NCBI GenBank assembly: GCA_013812995.1
Contig: JACCSL010001037.1
Span: forward strand, 1-6,110
Source: Ardenticatenales bacterium
Lineage (GTDB): Bacteria > Chloroflexota > Anaerolineae > Ardenticatenales > Ardenticatenaceae
Length of the DNA: 6,110 nucleotides
Direction of reading: 5' to 3'
Positions 1-6,110 of this stretch are shown here, one piece after another. The translations under genes were made by a program, and so were the position numbers. Every line of letters starts with the position of its first letter. Position 1 is the stretch's first letter. The notes beneath the pieces are model-generated. The model was not told the DNA's origin, searched no databases, and was given only the letters and a program-made list of their open reading frames with translations.

Positions 1-1
1 G

Positions 2-2305
2 AATCCCACGTTCCGGGTATTGTTGGGTCGCCTACGCCGGGTCATCCTCGCAGCGTTCCAATTCCAGACATTTCCCCTCACCAGACTCACCGAGGCGCTG
101 TCCAAAGAAGGGAAAGGAGGCGCGTCACCCCTTTTTCGTGTCTTCTTTGCTCTCAACGAATCAATAGAGGCACCCGCTTTTTCCGGTATTCGATCCTCAG
201 CATTCCCCTTGACCTATGATGCCGCGCAGTTTGAGTTGAGTTTAATTATGGAGCTGCGGCATGGGCGGCTGAGAGGAACCTTCATGTACAATAGGGATTT
301 ATTTGAGCCCGAGACCATTGGGCGTATGGTAGGTCATCTCGATTCCCTGATGACGGGGGTTCTGCAAGATGCCGACCTGCTGATCGATCGGCTCCCCCTG
401 CTAAAGCCCGCAGAACGTTCTCGGTTGCTCGGCCATTGGGGCAAGAGCGAGCGCACCTCCCTCGCGGCCCAGAGTATCCACGCCCTGTTTGAAGCTCAGG
501 TACAGCTTACCCCGGATGCGATAGCCGTTGAATCTGATGTCGGTCAGCTCACCTACGCGGAACTGAACCGGCAGGCCAACCAGCTTGCTCATTGTCTTAG
601 GCAACGGGGCGTTGGGAGCGAAACGCTCGTTGGCATCTATATGGAACGCTCTATCGAGTGGATCGTCTCGAGCCTGGCTATCTTGAAGGCAGGCGCTGCT
701 TACCTGCCCCTGGAATTGGATATTCCGCCTCCACGGCTTGCTTTGATCGTGGAGGAAACCTCTCCTGTGGTCATTCTGACCCACTCAGCGCTGCTGGCCC
801 ACCTACCCTCGACAAGCCAGGTGCTCTGTATCGATGGGGATGCAACGCTCGGACAGCCTGATGAAGCACTGAAATCCCCGAGTAACCCAGAGGCGCTTGC
901 CTATGTCATGTACACCTCCGGCTCGACTGGTAAGCCAAAAGGGGTGAGTATCCCCCACCGGGGGGTTGTCCGCCTCGTCCGGGAAACCAATTACATTCAA
1001 ATATCACCCCATGATCGGTTCCTTCAAGCCTCGCCCCTTGCTTTCGATGCTGCAACCTTCGAAATCTGGGGTGCATTGCTGAATGGGGCACGCCTAGTGC
1101 TGCCACCGCCCGGACGATTGGCGCTGGCAGTGTTGGGAAAGATCATTCAGGAGAACACGATCTCGGTCCTGTGGATGACGAGCGGGCTTTTTTCATTAAT
1201 GGTCGAGGAGCAACTGGATGCGCTCCAGGGTATTCGGTGCTTGCTGGCTGGGGGAGATGTGCTGTCGGTAAAGCATGTTCAGAAAGTAGCACACCAATTG
1301 CCCCATACGCAGTTGATTAACGGATATGGGCCTACTGAAAATACCACCTTTACCTGCTGCCATCAGGTTCGCCGGGATGAAGATTGGGCCGGGCCAATTC
1401 CCATCGGAGAACCGACTTCCCAGACAGACCTTTATATTCTCGATGCATGGTTACAGCCGGTGCCCATGGGGGTTGCCGGGGAGATATACACGGGGGGGGC
1501 AGGTCTGGCGCGCGGGTACTTCAACCAGCCAGCGCTGACAGCAGAAGCATTCGTCCCTCATCCCTTCGACAACGGGGCGCGGCTGTACAAAACAGGGGAC
1601 CGCGCCCGTTGCCGTTCTGACGGATTGATAGAGTTTCTGGGACGGGTCGATGATCAGGTAAAAATTCGCGGGTTTCGGGTTGAACCCAGTGAAATCCAAC
1701 GGCTGCTGGTAGGCCATCCCGCGATTCGAGATGCAGCGGTCATCGTGGATACAGCCGTTTCTGGGGCAAAGCGACTCCTTGCCTATGTTGTTGCCACCAC
1801 AGATGAGCCCCCTTCGCCAACCGCCCTGCGCGCCTATCTCACCACGACCTTGCCCGACTACATGCTCCCGGAACAGATTCTCTTGTTGGAGCAGCTCCCC
1901 TTGGGTTCTCGTGGCAAGGTGGACCGTCGCAACTTCCCTATCCCCGAGGCAGCGCAGGCGCTTCCTGAAACGCCGATGGCGCTCCCCCGCAATGCAACCG
2001 AGGCCACCCTGGTTGAACTTTGCTCCGAGATGCTTTCGATGAAAAATATAGGCATCGACCACAATCTGTTCGATCTTGGCGGTAACTCCTTGCTGTTCAT
2101 GAAGCTCAAAGCACGGATTGACCGTCTTTTTGAGATCGATCTACCGCTGAGTCATTTCTTCGATTCCCCGACAATTGAGGCACTGGCGCTATACATCGTT
2201 CAACAAAAAACATCCCAGGTGGATTCGCAATCTCTGGCTCTAGCTCGTCTTCTTGATGAGATTGCACAACTTTCCGATGATGAGGCCCGCCACCAACTCG
2301 ATTAA
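2..2305 (+). CDS. Nonribosomal peptide synthetase, C-terminal part (C lobe - A - carrier), 5' end outside window
   Basis: This is the 3' part of an NRPS gene. The frame is open from base 2 with no start in context, so the TTG at 20 is not a real start; residues below are numbered from it. Residues 1-130 are the C-terminal lobe of a condensation domain, followed by the usual linker (IDRLPLL at 122). The adenylation domain (about 150-640) has YTSGSTGKPKG at 298, FDAATF at 342, NGYGPTE at 434, YKTGD, GRVDDQVKIRG and the catalytic Lys at 633 (RGKVDR). Pocket residues aligned by eye to GrsA are D343 A344 F347 W385 L409 G411 G435 T443 F444 K633. This is a valine-type code, so it probably loads Val or a close aliphatic residue. 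The carrier domain (about 660-730) has LGGNSL with the phosphopantetheine Ser at 690. The protein ends in a short acidic helix-like tail (738-761) with no thioesterase, epimerase or further condensation domain. The chain must therefore pass to another protein. The NRPS assignment is near certain; the substrate is a prediction. Confidence 0.96.
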   Translation, partial: NPTFRVLLGRLRRVILAAFQFQTFPLTRLTEALSKEGKGGASPLFRVFFALNESIEAPAFSGIRSSAFPLTYDAAQFELSLIMELRHGRLRGTFMYNRDLFEPETIGRMVGHLDSLMTGVLQDADLLIDRLPLLKPAERSRLLGHWGKSERTSLAAQSIHALFEAQVQLTPDAIAVESDVGQLTYAELNRQANQLAHCLRQRGVGSETLVGIYMERSIEWIVSSLAILKAGAAYLPLELDIPPPRLALIVEETSPVVILTHSALLAHLPSTSQVLCIDGDATLGQPDEALKSPSNPEALAYVMYTSGSTGKPKGVSIPHRGVVRLVRETNYIQISPHDRFLQASPLAFDAATFEIWGALLNGARLVLPPPGRLALAVLGKIIQENTISVLWMTSGLFSLMVEEQLDALQGIRCLLAGGDVLSVKHVQKVAHQLPHTQLINGYGPTENTTFTCCHQVRRDEDWAGPIPIGEPTSQTDLYILDAWLQPVPMGVAGEIYTGGAGLARGYFNQPALTAEAFVPHPFDNGARLYKTGDRARCRSDGLIEFLGRVDDQVKIRGFRVEPSEIQRLLVGHPAIRDAAVIVDTAVSGAKRLLAYVVATTDEPPSPTALRAYLTTTLPDYMLPEQILLLEQLPLGSRGKVDRRNFPIPEAAQALPETPMALPRNATEATLVELCSEMLSMKNIGIDHNLFDLGGNSLLFMKLKARIDRLFEIDLPLSHFFDSPTIEALALYIVQQKTSQVDSQSLALARLLDEIAQLSDDEARHQLD

Positions 2306-2350
2306 ACTGTTGCTAGCCGGTTTACCATCAGTCACCCAACATCACAAGAA

Positions 2351-2355
2351 GAGGA
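2351..2355 (+). promoter_or_regulatory. Ribosome binding site of the carbamoyltransferase gene
   Basis: GAGGA, within AAGAAGAGGAA, lies 7 bases before the ATG at 2363. It is a good Shine-Dalgarno match and supports that start codon. The 57-base gap after the upstream NRPS stop holds no convincing promoter or terminator, so cotranscription is likely. Confidence 0.85.
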
Positions 2356-2362
2356 ATCTTTT

Positions 2363-3292
2363 ATGGCACCAAACCATTTTCTAACTCTGTCCGACCTTGA
2401 CCCGGCGATCCAAACCGAATTAATCATGCAGTCGGTCCGATATGGGGCCGACTATAGCGCTGATGCCACCATCCTTGCCGGAAAGGTGGTTGGTAGCTAC
2501 TTCAGCAAACCCTCCACCCGTACACGCTCTGCCTTCTCGGTGGGAGCCCTCCGCCTGGGATCGCAGCTTGTCACTTATGGCCCGCAGGATCTACAGCTAA
2601 CGACAGGCGAGACGTTGGAAGATACGGCGCGTGTGCTGGCTGGTTATCTCGATGCGCTGGTCGTGCGCTCGAACGGTCCCATCGAAAAAATGCATACCCT
2701 GACCAAGCAGAATCGCATGCCGATCATCAATGCGATGAGTGAGAATGAACATCCTACCCAGGCTCTGACCGACCTCTCCACCATGCAGGAGCACTTTGGC
2801 GCGTTGCAGGATCTCCATGTGTTGTATCTTGGAGAGGGGAACAACACGGCTGCGGCGCTGGCTTTGGCCGTTGCCAATACGCCTCAGATGAAAATCACCT
2901 TCGTCACCCCACCCGACTATGGGCTCCCGGAGTCGTTACTTGCACAAGCCCAGAGCCGGGCCGACAAACACAAGGCCTGCATTGTCCATCATCACGATAT
3001 CAGTAAACTACCACAGCCAGTCGATGTAGTATACGCGACCCGGTGGGAGACAATGGGAGTGTTTCATACGGACTCCAACTGGAAAGATCGCTTCTGGCCC
3101 TATAGTGTAACAGAGACATTGATGGACCATGTCTCGCGCACCAATCACACCGTATTTATGCATGACCTTCCCGCCGTCCGTGGCGACGATGTGAGCAGTG
3201 CCGTTCTGGATGGGCCACAAAGTATTGCGTGGCGTCAGGCAGAGTACAAGATGTTCTCTGCGATGGCCCTGTTGAAATGGCTGATGGTCTAG
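2363..3292 (+). CDS. Ornithine carbamoyltransferase-like enzyme of the NRPS cluster, altered amino-acid site
   Basis: This 309-residue protein is close to the usual length of an OTC and belongs to the aspartate/ornithine carbamoyltransferase family. That family moves a carbamoyl group from carbamoyl phosphate to an amino group in the cytoplasm. The carbamoyl-phosphate half is well kept: STRTR at 51-55, GETLEDTARVL from 82, Arg102 and HPTQ at 130-133. The GEGNN at 157-161 matches the OTC GDGNN segment, and FMHDLPAVRG at 265-274 matches FMHCLPAxRG. The amino-acid half is changed. The OTC Asp of DxWxSMG is Thr226 and its Ser is Thr230 (TRWETMG). The Cys of HCLP is Asp268. The C-terminal AENR is AEYK (293-296), a Lys in place of a phosphate-binding Arg. 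The gene sits between two NRPS genes, which points to secondary metabolism rather than arginine synthesis. A ureido amino acid made from ornithine, diaminobutyrate, diaminopropionate or lysine, free or carrier-bound, is the likely product; the exact substrate is unknown. The ATG is supported by the site at 2351. Confidence 0.9.
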   Translation: MAPNHFLTLSDLDPAIQTELIMQSVRYGADYSADATILAGKVVGSYFSKPSTRTRSAFSVGALRLGSQLVTYGPQDLQLTTGETLEDTARVLAGYLDALVVRSNGPIEKMHTLTKQNRMPIINAMSENEHPTQALTDLSTMQEHFGALQDLHVLYLGEGNNTAAALALAVANTPQMKITFVTPPDYGLPESLLAQAQSRADKHKACIVHHHDISKLPQPVDVVYATRWETMGVFHTDSNWKDRFWPYSVTETLMDHVSRTNHTVFMHDLPAVRGDDVSSAVLDGPQSIAWRQAEYKMFSAMALLKWLMV

Positions 3293-3299
3293 AGAGGGG
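3292..3299 (+). promoter_or_regulatory. Ribosome binding site that decides the start of the second NRPS gene
   Basis: GAGAGGGG ends 4 bases before the ATG at 3304; its GAGG core lies 6 bases away. It overlaps the last base of the carbamoyltransferase stop codon, so translation of the two genes is probably coupled. An in-frame ATG at 3229 would add 25 residues read inside the upstream coding region. These show no NRPS-like sequence, so 3304 is preferred. Confidence 0.8.
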
Positions 3300-3303
3300 T
3301 TTC

Positions 3304-5991
3304 ATGAGAGTTATTTCACCCGCCGAATGGAGTCTCGCCCGCGACCTAGCGAGACTCAACCTCCCCCAGAAAAATAGAGCTGGATCATCTCTTGCCTATG
3401 AGCCTTCCTCGATCCCCTTTGTATTTGGGGAGGCCCTGAGCAAGGCCATCACCGACTTTTGCGAGCGCGTGGGTTGCTCTCCCCTGGCATTCTGGGTTGC
3501 CGTGATGGAGACGCTGCTCTATCGCTATACCGCTCAGGAGTCGTTCAGCTTGGGTATTGGCCAAACGACGCACCCGTATGCCTACCCTGCCGAGTCACTG
3601 ATCATCGCGAGTTGCACGGTACCTGACGGGATCGGCTTTCGCCAGCTCCTCCAGGGGACAATGGCCGCCGAGACAGAGATGAACAGAGGGGGCGTCTCCA
3701 TAAGGGCAGCGTCCCCCCAGGAGGTGCTCTGTGTCGTCGCGACTGACGAGTACGACGACCCTTTGGCGGAAGAGCGGCTGATTACTTGGCCCGGCGAGGA
3801 GGAAGCACCGGGCCTGTTGGCGCTCATCCACTGCTCCCCCAAGGGAGTTCGGGGGCGCTACTCCTTTAACGCTGCCTGGTACGAGGATTCCATCATCAGA
3901 AATCTGGTAGCCAACTGTGAAGTGCTGGTCGCGGGGCTGATCGATGCTCCAGAGGAAGCCGTTGACAGAATCCCCCTCTTGACCGAGAGAGAAAGACGAC
4001 AGGTGCTGTTGGAATGGAACGACACTGGCAAAAAAACGCATGACCCCAGCCACAGCTTTAGTGACCTGTTCCAGATGCAAGTCGCCGCTACCCCCGACTC
4101 TATCGCGGTGGTCCATCATCATCAGAGTTATACCTATGCTCAGTTGAATGCCGCTGCCAATAAACTGGCCCACACGCTACGTGACCTCACCAGCGAGTCA
4201 GAGGGGGTGATCGGGATTATGGCGCAACGGGGGGTCGAGTTACTGAGTGGTATCCTGGCCTCATTGAAACTGGGCAAAGGGTATCTACCTTTGGACCCGA
4301 ACTACCCACCGGCCCGGACAGCAGGGATTCTAGATCAAAGTCACGTCAAGCTGGTGCTGGCGGATACCGCCTCGACCCCCTTACTGTCTGATTGCCTGGG
4401 GCTGTGCGCCTCCGAACCAAAACCGAAGATTCTGGGGATCCGCGCCGTTCTGGACAGCAGCGCGCCGCCGCAAACAAATCTCGACCTGACGACGCCCTGG
4501 CAGAGTATCGCCTACATTATCTACACCTCTGGTTCGACGGGGATACCCAAGGGGGCCATCCTCGAACAGCGCGGTATGATCAATCATCTGTATGCGAAGA
4601 TCGATACCCTAGCCCTGACCGCCTCTGATCAGGTGGCCCAAACAGCATCGCAATGCTTCGATATCTCTGTATGGCAGTTTTTGGCTCCCTTGCTGGTTGG
4701 GGGCTGCGTGCACATCTTCGGGGATGAAACGGTATTCGATCCCCATGCCCTGATTGCGGCGCTGGAGCGGGAGCAGATTACGGTGTTCGAAACAGTGCCC
4801 GCACTATTGCAGGAAATGGTTAATGACCTGGAGGGGGGAGGACAGAGCCATGCAAGGTTCCCCGCCATGCGTTGGATTATTCCTACAGGCGAGGCCCTTC
4901 CCCCTTCATTATGTGAACGGTGGTACCAGCTATATCCCACGATCCCCTTGTTGAATGCCTATGGCCCAACGGAATGTTCCGATGATGTCACGCAGTACGT
5001 CATTCCCTACCAGTTGCCCGATTCTATTCTTCATGTCCCTATTGGCCGCCCTATCCTCAACACGCGCATTTACATCCTGGATAAGCATCTTCAGCCTGTG
5101 CCAATAGGTGTGGCAGGTGAGTTGTACGTCGGTGGGACCGGTGTGGGGCGCGGCTACTTGAACAATCCTGAGCAGACAGCAGCCGTATTCTTGCAGGATC
5201 CCTTTAGTCAGGAAGAGGGGGCTAGATTCTACCGCACGGGGGACTTGGCCCGATATCTGCCGGATGGGAATATTGTTTTTCTGGGGCGTGTCGATTATCA
5301 GGTCAAATTACGTGGGTTCCGCATCGAGTTAGGTGAAATTGAGGTACTCCTGGAAAAACATCCCGCAATTGAAAAAGCAATCATTCTCGTCCAAAAGGAT
5401 CTCTCTGGGGAAGACATTCTGGTTGCTTTCTACAAACGTGCTTCCAAGGCCTCGCCCCTCCTCTCTGAGCTATCTGACTATCTGGCACAGACGCTTCCGC
5501 CCTATATGATTCCAACGCGCTGGGCAGAGGTGGAGGAATTCCCCCTGACCTCGAATCGGAAACTTGATCGGCATAAATTGCAAGCGATGCCTCTAAAGGA
5601 GGTAGCCCGTGAAGGACAGTTGGAAGAACCTAAGGGCTCAATTGAAAAAGAGCTCGCTGTGATGTGGGCCAAAAAATTTGGTCGCTCTGATATTAGTCGA
5701 AATGACCACTTCTTGGATTTAGGGGGCCACTCTCTGATGGCGTTCCAACTTGTCTCACAATTGAGAGAGGCGTTCTTGATCGAGATCACGCCCTATGAGT
5801 TCTTGACGCAAGGGCTAACGATTGCCAGTCTAGGGGAACTCGTGGAGGCCGCCCTCTTGGAAGAGGCCAGCCACGAGGATTTCGAGGAGCTTCTTGGAGA
5901 GCTGGATGCCTTGTCGGAGGAGGAAATCAACGCGTTGCTCAAGGATACTCCTTTTTTTGAACAGGAAGATTCCGCGCAGGGCGTAGAGTGA
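3304..5991 (+). CDS. Small NRPS protein: half condensation domain - adenylation - carrier, last gene of the operon
   Basis: This is an 895-residue protein when started at 3304. Residues 1-240 match only the C-terminal lobe of a condensation domain (LLYRYTAQESFSLGIGQ, then linker RIPLLTERERRQVLLEWND at 222-242). The N-terminal lobe with the catalytic HHxxxDG is absent, and the HQDxPFE and RDxSRxPLFQ signatures of the remaining half are not recognisable, so condensation activity is unlikely. The adenylation domain (about 255-765) is complete: YTSGSTGIPKG at 407, FDISVW at 452, NAYGPTE at 551, YRTGDLAR, GRVDYQVKLRGFRIELGEIE and catalytic Lys753. Pocket residues read by alignment to GrsA are D453 I454 W457 E496 I526 T528 A552 D560 D561 K753. 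The code resembles those for diamino acids (diaminobutyrate, ornithine). The carrier domain (about 783-850) has LGGHSL with Ser810. An acidic tail (857-895, LLGELDALSEEEINALL) follows, with no thioesterase. It probably activates a basic or ureido amino acid as a loading or stand-alone donor module. Confidence 0.95.
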   Translation: MRVISPAEWSLARDLARLNLPQKNRAGSSLAYEPSSIPFVFGEALSKAITDFCERVGCSPLAFWVAVMETLLYRYTAQESFSLGIGQTTHPYAYPAESLIIASCTVPDGIGFRQLLQGTMAAETEMNRGGVSIRAASPQEVLCVVATDEYDDPLAEERLITWPGEEEAPGLLALIHCSPKGVRGRYSFNAAWYEDSIIRNLVANCEVLVAGLIDAPEEAVDRIPLLTERERRQVLLEWNDTGKKTHDPSHSFSDLFQMQVAATPDSIAVVHHHQSYTYAQLNAAANKLAHTLRDLTSESEGVIGIMAQRGVELLSGILASLKLGKGYLPLDPNYPPARTAGILDQSHVKLVLADTASTPLLSDCLGLCASEPKPKILGIRAVLDSSAPPQTNLDLTTPWQSIAYIIYTSGSTGIPKGAILEQRGMINHLYAKIDTLALTASDQVAQTASQCFDISVWQFLAPLLVGGCVHIFGDETVFDPHALIAALEREQITVFETVPALLQEMVNDLEGGGQSHARFPAMRWIIPTGEALPPSLCERWYQLYPTIPLLNAYGPTECSDDVTQYVIPYQLPDSILHVPIGRPILNTRIYILDKHLQPVPIGVAGELYVGGTGVGRGYLNNPEQTAAVFLQDPFSQEEGARFYRTGDLARYLPDGNIVFLGRVDYQVKLRGFRIELGEIEVLLEKHPAIEKAIILVQKDLSGEDILVAFYKRASKASPLLSELSDYLAQTLPPYMIPTRWAEVEEFPLTSNRKLDRHKLQAMPLKEVAREGQLEEPKGSIEKELAVMWAKKFGRSDISRNDHFLDLGGHSLMAFQLVSQLREAFLIEITPYEFLTQGLTIASLGELVEAALLEEASHEDFEELLGELDALSEEEINALLKDTPFFEQEDSAQGVE

Positions 5992-6077
5992 GACATTCTA
6001 GCCCGAGATCTTGGTTCCGTCCTGAAATTCTTGGACTGATAAAGGGTTGATACCCGCCACCTCCATATGAACCAACG
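5992..6077. other. Non-coding stretch between the last stop codon and the terminator
   Basis: These 86 bases after the TGA hold no credible gene, promoter or repeat that I can see. They probably form the 3' untranslated part of the operon transcript. Confidence 0.6.
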
Positions 6078-6109
6078 AAAAAGACCCTGGTCACCCCCAG
6101 GGTCTTTTT
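6078..6109 (+). terminator. Strong intrinsic terminator at the end of the operon, probably bidirectional
   Basis: The arms GACCCTGG (6083-6090) and CCAGGGTC (6097-6104) are perfect inverted repeats around a 6-base loop. They are flanked by five A on the left and five T on the right, which extend the pairing to 13 bp. The T tract gives a classical Rho-independent terminator for the + strand. The A tract gives the same for a convergent - strand gene beyond the window. It marks the second NRPS as the last gene of the unit. Confidence 0.93.
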
Positions 6110-6110
6110 C

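Noticed and set aside
20..22. TTG as the start of the first gene
   Set aside because: The frame is open to the left edge and bases 2-19 already read NPTFRV, which matches the condensation-domain pattern NPxFRxLL.
1451..2062. A 203-codon open frame on the - strand
   Set aside because: It is the complement of a conserved adenylation-domain region, the translation has no recognisable domain, and there is no sign of its own ribosome binding site.
2363..3292. Aspartate carbamoyltransferase or a housekeeping argF
   Set aside because: The HPLPR and PPTRTR patterns of aspartate carbamoyltransferase are absent, and the ornithine-contact residues of argF-type enzymes are altered; the NRPS context also argues against a housekeeping role.
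3229..3303. Upstream in-frame ATG that would lengthen the second NRPS by 25 residues
   Set aside because: It lies inside the carbamoyltransferase gene, the added residues do not resemble NRPS sequence, and the ATG at 3304 has a much better ribosome binding site.
3595..4173. A 192-codon open frame on the - strand
   Set aside because: It lies opposite the second NRPS gene, which is clearly coding on the + strand, and has no family resemblance.
911..4554. The two adenylation domains as a recent duplication or recombination repeat
   Set aside because: They share only family motifs; nucleotide identity is interrupted even within the YTSGSTG segment and the pockets differ at most positions.
6067..6110. 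Short open frame starting ATG at 6067 and running off the window
   Set aside because: It overlaps the terminator hairpin, has no ribosome binding site and its codons simply read through the stem.

Overview
The window is an internal-to-terminal piece of a bacterial nonribosomal peptide (NRPS) biosynthetic operon. All three genes lie on the + strand: the 3' part of a large NRPS gene (open at the left edge, ending at 2305), a 309-residue ornithine-carbamoyltransferase-like enzyme (2363-3292), and a small NRPS protein (3304-5991). A strong hairpin terminator at 6078-6109 closes the unit. The host cannot be fixed from the sequence. GC looks moderate (mid-50s by eye), the internal genes have good Shine-Dalgarno sites, and both NRPS proteins end in an acidic 'LSxEE' tail. 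That fits Ktedonobacteria-like Chloroflexota, cyanobacteria or other secondary-metabolite-rich bacteria; this is a weak inference.

Layout. The first gene supplies the C-terminal lobe of a condensation domain, a full adenylation domain with a valine-type pocket (read as D-A-F-W-L-G-G-T-F-K) and a carrier domain. It has no thioesterase. A 57-base gap with a clear ribosome binding site leads to the carbamoyltransferase. That gene keeps the carbamoyl-phosphate signatures (STRTR, HPTQ) but has replaced several residues that hold ornithine in true ornithine carbamoyltransferase (OTC). Eleven bases later the second NRPS starts. It begins with only the C-terminal half of a condensation domain, lacks the HHxxxDG half, and continues with an adenylation domain (pocket read as D-I-W-E-I-T-A-D-D-K), a carrier domain and an acidic tail, again without thioesterase.

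How the genes may work together (inference). The second adenylation domain has acidic residues at three pocket positions, resembling codes for diamino acids such as 2,4-diaminobutyrate or ornithine. With a re-specialised carbamoyltransferase beside it, the simplest model is a ureido amino acid (citrulline-like or a shorter homologue). It could be made either as a free amino acid before activation or on the carrier protein. The half condensation domain suggests a loading module or a separate A-carrier donor rather than an ordinary elongation module. The most interesting items are the rewritten carbamoyltransferase active site, the half condensation domain and their pairing with the acidic adenylation pocket.
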